Shown here: positions 7,035 to 14,776 of the stretch, piece after piece
Layout of the letters: every line of letters starts with the position of its first letter
Position numbering within the stretch: the first letter of the stretch is position 1
Source: CAZWVM01 sp964637705
GTDB lineage: Bacteria > UBA8481
Length of the DNA: 15,321 nucleotides
Direction: 5' to 3'
Assembly: GCA_964637705.1 (NCBI GenBank)
Contig: CAZWVM010000078.1
Coordinates: 1 to 15,321 of the forward strand
The notes under the pieces: model-generated
What the model was told of the DNA's origin: nothing
Seen by the model: only the letters and a program-made list of their open reading frames with translations
The model's database searches: none
Made by a program: the position numbers and the translations under genes

Positions 7035-7097
7035 AGGAATCCGCCGTTCCTCATTTGTCTTGTGCGAGAAAAAGATCGGAGAGTAAGCTGTGATGCC

Positions 7098-8846
7098 ATG
7101 AAGACCGCGACCGCCGTCATCCGCTTCTCCGCCCTGGCTCTCCTGACGATTCTTTTCTCGGCCTGTCCGGGCAGGGGACCTGAGTCCTCCGGGACCCTCA
7201 AGGTCTCGGAAATCTCGGATCCCAAGACATTCAACCCCGTGACGGCGCGGGACGCCGGCTCGAGCGACATCCTCGGATTCGTCTTCGAGTCCCTGGTCAG
7301 GACGAACGCGAAGACGTACGAGGTGGAACCGTCCCTGGCGGACACGTGGAGCGTCTCGGCCGACGGACGGCTCTGGACGTTCTTTCTCCGGCGCGACGTC
7401 ACGTGGTCCGACGGCGCCCCCTTCACCTCCGACGACGTCCTCTTCACCTATAACGGGCTCATTTTCGATTCGCGGGTGGCTTCCGGCATGGCCGACCTGC
7501 TCCAGATGGACGGGAAGTCCTTCATCGTGAGCGCGCCCGATTCCTTCACGGTCACATTCCACACGCACGAGCCCTTCGCTCCCTTCCTTCGCACCATGGG
7601 CGCGCCGATCGTACCGGCGCACCGCTTCCGCGACGTCGCGGACTTCAACCAGGCCCTGGGCATCAACACGACGCCCGGGGAGGTGATCGGGACGGGCGCC
7701 TTCCGGATCGCGGAGTTCACGCCGGGGCAGCGGGTGGTCCTGGAGGCGAATCCGCGCTACTGGCAGAGGGGCGCCGGGGGGGAGACACTGCCGCGGCTCA
7801 AAAAGATCGTCGTGCAGACGGTGAGCGACCGGGACGCGGAGATCGAGTGGTTCAAGGCCGGTCGCACCGATTACTGCGCCCCCCGGGGCCATGACTGGCC
7901 GGTTCTCTCGCAGAACACCGAGGGCATCACGCTCCACAACCTGGGACCGCGTTTCTCGACGAGTTTCGTCTTCTTCAACCAGAGCCTGGCGACGCCCCTG
8001 TCGGAGGCGAAGAAGCGGTGGTTCCGGGACCGTCGGTTCCGGGAGGCGGTCGCGTGGGCGGTCGACCGCCGCGCGATGATCGACGGCATCTTCAACGGCC
8101 TGGCCTTCGAGCAGCACTCGCCGATCCCCGACGCCAACACGCTCTTCTTCGATTCCGGGGTGACGCGTTACGGCTTCGACCTGGATCGGGCCGCTTCAAT
8201 GCTCGTCGAAGCGGGTTTCCGGAAGAACGGGGAGGGGGAACTGGAGGACGCGCAGGGCGAGCGGGTGGCCTTCTCGATCATGACGAACGCGGAGAACAAC
8301 GAGCGGGTGAGGATGGCGACGGTCATCTGCGACGGGCTGAAGCGGCTGGGCATCGACGCGCGCGTCAACGCCATCGCCTTCAACACGCTCGTGGACCGGA
8401 TCGACCACGATTTCGACTGGGACGCCTGTCTCCTCGGCTTCACCTCCTCGATCGAACCCCACAACGGCTCGAACGTCTGGCGCGTCGAGGGGGATCTCCA
8501 TTCCTTCAACCAGAAGCCGCGTCGGCCGCCGGAGGACGCTCGCGCCGAGACGCGGCGCGACTACGAGAGGAACCTCGCGCGGTGGCGCGAAGGCGTGCAG
8601 CCCTGGGAGCGCGAGATCGAGCGCCTGATGGCGCAGGGCGTGAAGGAACTCGACCGCGACCGCCGCTGGAAGGTCTATTCCGCGATGCAGCGTCTCGTCT
8701 CGCGCGAGTTGCCCTTCATCTACACCGTCAGTTCGGCGGCCCTGTACGCGACGCGCGACCGGGTGCGGGGATTCGAGCCCTCGGCGCTGGGCTCCACGCC
8801 CATGGGCGCGGTTCTCCACAACGCCGAGCTGCTGAGCGTCGATTGA
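7098..8846 (+). CDS. ABC transporter substrate-binding lipoprotein, peptide/nickel family 5 (DppA/OppA-like)
   Basis: Extracytoplasmic solute-binding protein of SBP family 5, 582 aa, expected to capture oligopeptides or similar ligands for the two permeases downstream. Residues 1-22 are a lipoprotein signal peptide ending LFSA before C23, so the mature protein is probably lipid-anchored; Phe at -3 of the lipobox is slightly atypical. Family motifs are EPSLADTWSVSADGRLWTF (about 77-95), the DVTWSDGAPFTSDDVLFTYN segment (100-119), GTGAFRIAEFTPGQRVVLEA near the middle, and FREAVAWAVDRRAMIDGIF before the C-terminal lobe. The ATG at 7098 is chosen because the open frame upstream (to 6972) shows no signal sequence; GGAGAG at 7078-7083 is 14 nt away, a rather long spacing. 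Ligand cannot be told from sequence. It is the first gene of the rightward block. Confidence 0.93.
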   Translation: MKTATAVIRFSALALLTILFSACPGRGPESSGTLKVSEISDPKTFNPVTARDAGSSDILGFVFESLVRTNAKTYEVEPSLADTWSVSADGRLWTFFLRRDVTWSDGAPFTSDDVLFTYNGLIFDSRVASGMADLLQMDGKSFIVSAPDSFTVTFHTHEPFAPFLRTMGAPIVPAHRFRDVADFNQALGINTTPGEVIGTGAFRIAEFTPGQRVVLEANPRYWQRGAGGETLPRLKKIVVQTVSDRDAEIEWFKAGRTDYCAPRGHDWPVLSQNTEGITLHNLGPRFSTSFVFFNQSLATPLSEAKKRWFRDRRFREAVAWAVDRRAMIDGIFNGLAFEQHSPIPDANTLFFDSGVTRYGFDLDRAASMLVEAGFRKNGEGELEDAQGERVAFSIMTNAENNERVRMATVICDGLKRLGIDARVNAIAFNTLVDRIDHDFDWDACLLGFTSSIEPHNGSNVWRVEGDLHSFNQKPRRPPEDARAETRRDYERNLARWREGVQPWEREIERLMAQGVKELDRDRRWKVYSAMQRLVSRELPFIYTVSSAALYATRDRVRGFEPSALGSTPMGAVLHNAELLSVD

Positions 8847-8877
8847 GGCGGACGGCCCGGCATCCCGCCCCGGCCCG

Positions 8878-9837
8878 ATGACCGGGCTCGTCCTCCGCCG
8901 GATCGGCGGTTTCGTCCCCCTGCTCCTCGGCATCACCCTCGTCGCCTTCCTCATGATGGAACTGGCGCCGGGGGACTACTTCACGCAACTGGAGCAGGAT
9001 CCGACGGTCTCGAGGGAAACCCTTTCGAAGCTGCGGACCGAGTTCGCCCTGGACCGCCCGTTTGTCGTGCAGTACGGCTACTGGCTGAAGAACATCCTCA
9101 CGGGCAATTTCGGCCGGAGCATCGCCTACCGCGTGCCGGTCCTGGAGCTTCTCGCGCCCCGCCTCTTCAACACCATCGTTCTCTCGCTGACAGCGATCCT
9201 TCTCTCCTGGATCATCGCCATTCCCTTCGGTGTCTTCGCGGCGAGTCGGGCGGGAAGACTGCCGGACCGGCTGCTGGGTCTGTGTTCCTTCACCGGCATG
9301 GCCGTTCCGGAATTCATGCTGGCGTTTCTCGCGATCTACCTGGCCGGCCGCACGGGGCTCTTCCCCCTGGGAGGGGCGGGCGGGATGGACCTGGAGGGCG
9401 GCGCGGCGGTTGCCGATTACCTCTGGCACCTCGCGGCGCCGGCCCTCGTTCTCACCGTGGGATCGGTCGCGGCCCTGCAGAGGCTGATGCGGTCGAACGT
9501 GCTGGAGGAACTGGGCAAGGATTACGTGCGAACGGCGCGGGCCAAGGGGCTCACCCGCGCCCGGGTTCTCTGGCGTCACGCCGTGCCCAACGCGTTGAAT
9601 CCGATGATCACGATCTTCGCGCTCGAACTCTCCTTCGTCACCTCGGGCGCGGCGCTCGTCGAGAACGTGATGGCCTGGCCGGGCCTGGGGCAACTTCTCC
9701 TCGAGGCGACGCTCTCGCAGGACATCCACGTCGTCATGGCGAGCCTTCTCTTCGGGAGCCTTCTCCTCGTGGCCGGCAACCTCGCAGCGGACGTTCTCCT
9801 CGCGCTCGTGGATCCGCGGATCCGGAGTTCGGTGTGA
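8878..9837 (+). CDS. ABC transporter permease, DppB/OppB type
   Basis: Inner-membrane permease of a peptide-type ABC importer, 319 aa, normal for the family. TM1 is at about residues 10-29, followed by the usual external segment with FALDRPFVVQYGYWL and GNFGRSIAYRVPV. Further hydrophobic helices lie near 98-121, 136-156, 185-200, 243-262 and 286-310. The EAA loop that contacts the ATPase is at about 209-241 (KDYVRTARAKGLTRARVLWRHAVPNALNP). It starts at an ATG 31 nt after the substrate-binding protein, with no clear Shine-Dalgarno. Its stop overlaps the next permease by 4 nt, which indicates coupled synthesis of a heterodimer. Confidence 0.94.
   Translation: MTGLVLRRIGGFVPLLLGITLVAFLMMELAPGDYFTQLEQDPTVSRETLSKLRTEFALDRPFVVQYGYWLKNILTGNFGRSIAYRVPVLELLAPRLFNTIVLSLTAILLSWIIAIPFGVFAASRAGRLPDRLLGLCSFTGMAVPEFMLAFLAIYLAGRTGLFPLGGAGGMDLEGGAAVADYLWHLAAPALVLTVGSVAALQRLMRSNVLEELGKDYVRTARAKGLTRARVLWRHAVPNALNPMITIFALELSFVTSGAALVENVMAWPGLGQLLLEATLSQDIHVVMASLLFGSLLLVAGNLAADVLLALVDPRIRSSV
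9824..9827 (+). promoter_or_regulatory. Ribosome binding site for the second permease
   Basis: GGAG, 6 nt before the GTG at 9834, lying inside the 3' end of the first permease gene. It supports the GTG over the many upstream in-frame codons. Confidence 0.6.
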
Positions 9838-10859
9838 ACGGCCTCTCCCCGATCCTCATTCACCTCGTCTCGTCGCGGCTCACCCGCGCCGCGATCTTCC
9901 TGCTCGCCGCCCTCTACGCGATGGCCGCCTTCGCCCCCTTCTTCGCGACGAATCCGCCGGAAAAAATCCTGCGCCTCGAGGACGGCGCGGTGCTGGCGTC
10001 GCATCCGCCGATGATCCCGTCCTGGACGGGCGACGGTCTCTCTTTCGCGGCGACGGCCAGGGAGCAGGACCCGGTGACGTACGCGATCACGTGGCGGGAG
10101 GAGGGGCGACGACCGCTCCTGTGGCTGCGCGGCGGGAGGCTCGTCTCGGGAGAGAACTTCGCGCCGCTGGGCACCGACCGATTGGGGCGGGACCTCTGGG
10201 CGCGGATCGTCCATGGCGGACGTATCTCCCTCTCGGTGGGACTCGTCGGTGTTTCCCTGTCGATGCTCATCGGGGCCTTTCTCGGCGGCCTCGCCGGATC
10301 CGTCGGCGGCCGCGTCGACGCCTTGATCATGAGGGTGACGGAAATGATCATGATGGTGCCGGGGCTCTACCTCCTCCTGACGCTCGCGGCGGTCCTGCCG
10401 AAGGACCTCGATTCCGCGGAACGCTACATGCTCATCATCGTCGTTCTCTCCTCCATCCGCTGGGCGGGCCTGGCGCGCGTCGTTCGAGGGATGGTTCTTT
10501 CCCTGCGCGAGAGGGATTTCGTGCAGGCGGCGGTGGCGGCGGGCGCGGGCCGCGTGCGCATCCTCTGGAAATACATCCTCCCGAACACGACATCCTATCT
10601 CGTGGTCGCGGCGACGCTGCAGATCCCGGGCTACATCCTCGGGGAGAGCGCCCTCTCGCTCCTGGGCCTGGGCATCCAGGAGCCGGCCGCCTCGTGGGGA
10701 AATCTCCTCATCGACGCCAAGAGCGGTTCCGCCATTCTCCTCGCTCCCTGGCTTCTCCTGCCCGGCTTCTTCATCGTCGCGACCATCGTCCTCTACAACC
10801 TGATCGGGGACGCCCTTCGCGACGCGTGGGATCCGGGGTCGGAGGGATTCCTTCTCTGA
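9834..10859 (+). CDS. ABC transporter permease, DppC/OppC type (GTG start)
   Basis: Partner permease, 341 aa. An open frame extends upstream to 9282, but the true start is the GTG at 9834, which forms a GTGA overlap with the preceding stop and has GGAG 6 nt upstream. TM1 is at about 18-37. It is followed by an external segment of about 72 residues (39-110) before the family motif PLGTDRLGRDLWARIVHGGR (111-130). Core helices lie near 132-155, 170-188, 199-212, 254-272 and 301-323. The EAA loop is at about 225-251 (DFVQAAVAAGAGRVRILWKY) and ends LPN. The long external segment recalls YejE-like permeases. No ATPase gene follows; the next gene is neuB-like, 42 nt downstream. Confidence 0.94.
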   Translation: MNGLSPILIHLVSSRLTRAAIFLLAALYAMAAFAPFFATNPPEKILRLEDGAVLASHPPMIPSWTGDGLSFAATAREQDPVTYAITWREEGRRPLLWLRGGRLVSGENFAPLGTDRLGRDLWARIVHGGRISLSVGLVGVSLSMLIGAFLGGLAGSVGGRVDALIMRVTEMIMMVPGLYLLLTLAAVLPKDLDSAERYMLIIVVLSSIRWAGLARVVRGMVLSLRERDFVQAAVAAGAGRVRILWKYILPNTTSYLVVAATLQIPGYILGESALSLLGLGIQEPAASWGNLLIDAKSGSAILLAPWLLLPGFFIVATIVLYNLIGDALRDAWDPGSEGFLL

Positions 10860-10901
10860 CGTCTTTCCGCGGCCCCGTCTTTCTCCTATGATGAGGACCT
10901 G

Positions 10902-11924
10902 ATGATCGCTCCCGTCATGATCGGCGACCGCGAGGTCGCTCCCGGGCGACCGACGCTTCTCGTCGCGGAGGCCGGCTTCAACCACAACGGCTCCGTGGAA
11001 CTGGCCCTGCGCCTCGTGGACGAGGCGGCCGCGGCCGGCGCGGACGCGATCAAGTTCCAGTCCTTCACGGTCTCCGAACTGCTCCATTCGTCGGTTTCCT
11101 ACCGCGACCTGTTCGAGATGGCCTGTCTCGACGAGGAGGCCCACGCGCAGGTCGTCGCGCGTTGCCGCGAGAAGGGCATTCTCTTCTCTTCCACGCCCTT
11201 CGACGAACGGTGGGTCAGGGTCCTCGACGATCTCGACGCCGATTTCCTCAAGGTGGCCTCGATGGATCTCACCACGCCGACCCTGCTGGAGGCCGTCGCC
11301 GCGACGGGGCGCCCGGTGGTGCTCTCGACGGGGCTCTCCGAGATCGAGGAGACGGCGCGGGGGATCGAGATCCTCTCGCGGGCCGGGGCTGAGGAAATCG
11401 TGCTCCTGCACTGCGTCTCGCTCTATCCCACCCCGCCGGAGAAACTGAACTTGAGGGCCCTGCGCACGATGGAGGAGGTCTTCGAGCGGCCCGTCGGTCT
11501 CTCGGATCATTCCGAAGGCCCCGACGCGGCGGTTTGGGCCGTGGCCGCCGGCGCCGTGATGATCGAGAAGCACTTCACCGTGGACAAGAACCTGCCCGGG
11601 CCCGACCAGAAGGGTTCGATGGACCCGGCGGAGTTCCGCGAGATGGTGCGCCGGGTCCGCGCGGTCGAGGCGGCCCTCGGGGACGGCACGAAGGACCCGG
11701 ACGAGGCGGAGCAGCCGCTCAGGGAGAAGACACGGCGAGGCATCTACCTGCGCATCCCCGTGAAGAAAGGGGAGACTCTGCGGGCCGAGCACCTGAGATT
11801 CGTCCGGCCGGTGACGGAGGGAGGACTGTCGGCCTCGGAGGTCTACGAGATCTGCGGGCGTCGCGCGAATCGCGACATGGCCGAGGGCGAGACGCTCCGC
11901 TGGTCGGACCTGGAGAAGATCTGA
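10902..11924 (+). CDS. neuB: NeuB-family nonulosonate (sialic/legionaminic/pseudaminic acid) synthase
   Basis: Condenses phosphoenolpyruvate with an N-acylated hexosamine to form a nine-carbon nonulosonic acid in the cytosol. The product is 340 aa. The TIM barrel (about 15-265) has AEAGFNHNG (22-30, E23), IKFQSF (50-55, K51), STPFD (97-101), LKVASMDL (116-123), STG (142-144), HCVSLYPTPPEKLNL (170-184), GLSDHS (199-204) and EKHFTVDKNLPGPDQKGS (222-239). H203 and H224 match the two metal-binding histidines of meningococcal NeuB. A C-terminal SAF (antifreeze-like) domain (about 278-340) begins RRGIYLRIPVKKGETL. The ATG at 10902 has GAGG 5 nt upstream; a second Met at residue 6 lacks one. Which sugar is made cannot be told; no neuA- or neuC-like gene is in the window. 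It is 42 nt after the permease gene and probably in the same operon. Confidence 0.93.
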   Translation: MIAPVMIGDREVAPGRPTLLVAEAGFNHNGSVELALRLVDEAAAAGADAIKFQSFTVSELLHSSVSYRDLFEMACLDEEAHAQVVARCREKGILFSSTPFDERWVRVLDDLDADFLKVASMDLTTPTLLEAVAATGRPVVLSTGLSEIEETARGIEILSRAGAEEIVLLHCVSLYPTPPEKLNLRALRTMEEVFERPVGLSDHSEGPDAAVWAVAAGAVMIEKHFTVDKNLPGPDQKGSMDPAEFREMVRRVRAVEAALGDGTKDPDEAEQPLREKTRRGIYLRIPVKKGETLRAEHLRFVRPVTEGGLSASEVYEICGRRANRDMAEGETLRWSDLEKI

Positions 11925-11943
11925 GGGCTCCGGCGGACGCCGC

Positions 11944-13739
11944 ATGAAATCGAGACGCGTCGTGGTCGCGAACTCGGTCGGCGTCGACTCGCACGGCTAC
12001 TGCCTCATGCACTCGCCCAGCCGCTGGTCCCAGGGGGTGCCGAACGCGAAGGATCTTTTCACCTATTATCCCTGGGAACTGGCCTACCTCTCGAGTCTCC
12101 TGAAGCGCGACACGGATCATTGCGTGACGTTTGTCGACGGCTGCCTCGCGAAGCACGACCAGGCGGCCTACCGTCGGCGACTGGAGGAACTCGAGCCGGA
12201 CTGGCTGGTGATGGAGCCGGCGACGAGGACCCTGAACGAGGACCTGGCGCTGGCGGTCTGGGCCAAGACCCGCTTCGGCACGAAGCTCGTCTTCTGCGGC
12301 CAGCATGCCAGCGCCTACCCGGAGGATCTCAGGGCCCGGGGCGTGGATCACGTCTGCCAGGGCGAGTACGAGCTGACGGTGCTGGACCTCCTGCAGGGTC
12401 GTCCGACCTCGTCCATCGAGGGTCTCTATCCCCATCCGCGGCGGCCGCTCTTGGACTTCGACACCCTGCCCTTCCCGGAGGACGACGACGTGCACCGCAT
12501 CGACTACGCCACGCCCGGGGAGCCGAACTGCGAATACACCGAGATCCAGATGTACGCCACGCGCGGCTGTCCCCTCATGTGCGCCTTCTGCATCGCCCAG
12601 AACCTCTACTACGGCGCCTCGAACCACCGCGTGCGCCGGCCGGAGACGGTCGTCGAGGAACTGAGGCTCCTGAAGGCGAAATACCCGGGCATGGAGGGGG
12701 CCTTCTTCGACGAGGAAATGCACAACGTCGACAAGAAGTTCATTCTCTCCCTGACTTCCGCGATACGCGCCGCCGGTCTCGACCACTTGAAATTCAACGC
12801 CATGTGCGGACACTGGACGCTCGATCGCGAGATGATGGAGGCGATGAAGTCGGCCGGGTATTACAAGATCCGTGTCGGCGTGGAGACAGCCGACGAAAGC
12901 GCGGCACAGGGGATGAGGATCGGGCCGAAGCACCGGCTGGAGAGGCTCGAGGAGAACCTGCGGATCGCGCGCGAGATCGGCCTATCGGTCTACGCGACCT
13001 TCACGATCGGCGGGCGGGGATCCTCGCGGGAGGGAGACCGGAAGACCGGGGAACTGATCCGGCGGCTCGTGGGAGAAGGGCTCTTGAAGGACCTCCAGAT
13101 CTCGATCAACACGCCCTTGCCCGGCTCGCCCTTCTTCGAGTGGGCGCGCAACGAGGGGTATCTGATCGAGCAGGACTGGAGCCGCTTCGACGGCGGCAAC
13201 TTCGCGGTCGTCTCCTATCCGGGGTATCCGAAGGAGGAGATCGAGGCGAGCTTCCGGCACGCGCTCGATTGCTACGACCGGGGGCTGGCCGCGGTGCGAT
13301 GCGAACCCTTTTCGGCGAGGATGAAGGCGACGCTGGAGACCCTGCCGGCGTGTCGCGACCTGGCGCGGATCCTGGTCCTCCGCTCCAACCGCATGTGGCA
13401 GATGGAACTGGGGGCCGGCGTCATGAGAAAAGTCCTTCCTCTTGATCGCCTCGAGGTCGTGGGACAGCCGGCCGTCGAGGGGGCCCTGCGCGCGCTGCCG
13501 GGCATCAATGCCGTGCATCTCTACGACCGGGGTTTCTTCACGCGCCAGGGGTTCCGCGAGGTATTCGGTGAGACCCTGAAGGGNNNNNNNNNNAGGGACG
13601 GTTCGACGCGGTCGTGATCCTCTACAACAACATGCGCCGGGTGGGTTACGGCGAGTGCGAAGCGATCGCGGGGGACGTGGGAGGGCGGAGACTCGGACTG
13701 CTGCCCGACGGCACGGTGGTGGATCTGGACGGGGCCTGA
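11944..13739 (+). CDS. Radical SAM protein with N-terminal B12-binding-like region (interrupted by an assembly gap)
   Basis: Residues about 1-165 resemble the Rossmann-like cobalamin-binding domain of BchE-type radical SAM proteins (YYPWELAYLSSLLKR, FCGQHASAYPEDL, CQGEYELTVLDLL); a DxHxxG cobalamin-ligand motif is not seen. The radical SAM core (about 200-400) has the iron-sulfur motif RGCPLMCAFC, with C209, C213 and C216 as CX3CX2C, then AFFDEEMH, VGVETADESA and ATFTIGG. Ten N at 13584-13593 put the two halves in different frames. Joining the flanks through their shared AGGG removes 14 bases and gives one 593-aa protein reading ETLKGRFDAVVIL and ending VVDLDGA. The substrate is unknown; relatives perform methylations, cyclisations and rearrangements. 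It starts 19 nt after neuB with no strong Shine-Dalgarno, so the two are probably co-transcribed and may act on the same sugar or glycan. Confidence 0.88.
13584..13593. other. Assembly gap (10 N), probably artificial
   Basis: Ten ambiguous bases. The left flank ends GAAGGG and the right flank begins AGGGACGG. The shared AGGG suggests two contigs that actually overlap. Collapsing the gap restores an in-frame codon series (AAG GGA CGG TTC) in the radical SAM gene. Confidence 0.8.
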
Positions 13740-13762
13740 AGCGGCGCCGCGTCGCTACGACC

Positions 13763-14776
13763 TTATCGGTTCTTCTTCGGGCTCCACGATGGCGGCAGGT
13801 TGCGCTCGATCTCGATTCCCTGGAAATCACGGCTCTTCCGCGCGCCGTGCGCGAGCACCCAGTCGGCCATCCGCGCGATGCCTTGCTCGAGCGGCGTCTC
13901 CTTCACGCGGGGGAAATGGCGGCGCGCGAGCTCGTGCCGGCTCCAGGCGAACTTCGCCTCGTGCCGCGCCGGCAGGTGGCGGATCTCGGGCAGGACGCCC
14001 ATCGTGCGCGCCACCTCCTCCGCGACCTCGTTCACGGTCGTGCGCGTCTCGGACCCGATGTTGTAGGCGCGGTTCCAGGCCGATGGCCGGAAGCCGCTCA
14101 AGGCGATCGTGCCCGCGATGTCGCGGATGTAGGTGAAGGCCCGGACCTGCAACCCGTCCCCGAAGACGGTGAGCGGTTCCGCGCGCAGGACCTGGTTCAT
14201 GAAGATCCCGACGACGTTGCGGTACTTGTCACCGATGTTCTGCCTCTCCCCGTAGACGTTGTGGGGCCGGAAGATGACGTAGTCGAGCCCGAAGAGCTCC
14301 TTCGTGATCCTCAGCTCATCCTCCACAGCGAGCTTGGCGATCCCGTACGAGTCGGCCGGAACGGGCCGCTGAGTCTCCGAGAAGGGCGGTTTCGCGTCGC
14401 CGTACACGGCGATGGAGGAGGTGAAGACGAAGCACTTCACGCCGTGGTTCACGGCGTTGTTGATGAGGTTGACGCTGCCGACGAGGTTGTTCACGTAGTT
14501 GAAGCGCTTGATGAAGTGGCTGAGGTTCTCGGCGGCGTAGGCCGCGAGGTGGTAGACGCGCGTGATGCGGCGCTCGCGGAAGAGGCGGTCGACGAGGCGG
14601 TGGTCGGAGACCGAGCCCTTCACGAACTCGGCCTTCGCCGGCACGTTCTCGCGGAAGCCGCCCGAGAGATCGTCGAGGACGACGACCTTCTTCTTCATGC
14701 GGAGCAGTTCGTCGGCGACGTGGGACCCGATGAACCCGGCGCCGCCGGTGACGAGGCAGGTTTCGGTCGTCTTCAT
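13763..14776 (-). CDS. NAD-dependent nucleotide-sugar epimerase/dehydratase (extended SDR)
   Basis: Cytosolic extended short-chain dehydrogenase/reductase, 337 aa, of the UDP-sugar 4-epimerase type. The N-terminal NAD-binding motif is TGGAGFIGSH (10-19), with an acidic pair D35/D36 after beta-2 (VVVLDDLSGG) favouring NAD over NADP. HLAAYAAE is at 76-83, the catalytic serine region TSSIAVYG at 119-126, and the YxxxK pair Y144/K148 in DSYGIAKLA. RPHNVYGERQN and VFGDGLQVRAFTYIRDI follow, as in GalE/WbpP-like enzymes. The substrate (UDP-Glc, UDP-GlcNAc or uronic forms) cannot be settled. The ATG overlaps the stop of the upstream glycosyltransferase by 4 nt, and GAGGAG (14793-14788) lies 11 nt before it. 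It converges on the radical SAM gene with only 23 bp between stops. Confidence 0.92.
   Translation of the reverse strand: MKTTETCLVTGGAGFIGSHVADELLRMKKKVVVLDDLSGGFRENVPAKAEFVKGSVSDHRLVDRLFRERRITRVYHLAAYAAENLSHFIKRFNYVNNLVGSVNLINNAVNHGVKCFVFTSSIAVYGDAKPPFSETQRPVPADSYGIAKLAVEDELRITKELFGLDYVIFRPHNVYGERQNIGDKYRNVVGIFMNQVLRAEPLTVFGDGLQVRAFTYIRDIAGTIALSGFRPSAWNRAYNIGSETRTTVNEVAEEVARTMGVLPEIRHLPARHEAKFAWSRHELARRHFPRVKETPLEQGIARMADWVLAHGARKSRDFQGIEIERNLPPSWSPKKNR

Larger units (their letters stand above)
6567..7097. other. Divergent dnaA upstream region, candidate origin of replication (oriC)
   Basis: This 531-bp non-coding stretch separates dnaA (leftward) from the transporter operon (rightward). 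It holds a perfect DnaA box (7026-7034) and weaker 7/9 matches: TACTCCACA 6574-6582, CAATCCACA 6834-6842, and GTATCCACG on the minus strand 6938-6930. AT-rich patches are at about 6950-6966, 6981-6989 and 7011-7029. GATCCG occurs four times (6764, 6860, 6911, 6993). Small open frames here show no recognisable protein. Bacterial origins commonly lie beside dnaA, and both gene blocks are transcribed away from this point. The dnaA promoter should also be here; TATACT on the minus strand (6721-6716) is a possible -10 without an obvious -35. Only one box is perfect, so the origin call is provisional. Confidence 0.55.

Noticed and set aside
9576..11945. Minus-strand open frame of 789 codons opposite the permease and neuB genes
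   Set aside because: It spans several well-supported plus-strand genes and has the charged, repetitive composition of antisense readings.
11944..13617. Radical SAM gene as a frameshifted pseudogene
   Set aside because: The frame change coincides exactly with the N run, and merging the overlapping flanks restores the frame, so an assembly artefact is the simpler explanation.
13741..13750. Palindrome GCGGCGCCGC between the convergent radical SAM and epimerase genes as a terminator
   Set aside because: It has no loop and no T-run on either strand; such palindromes are expected by chance in this composition.
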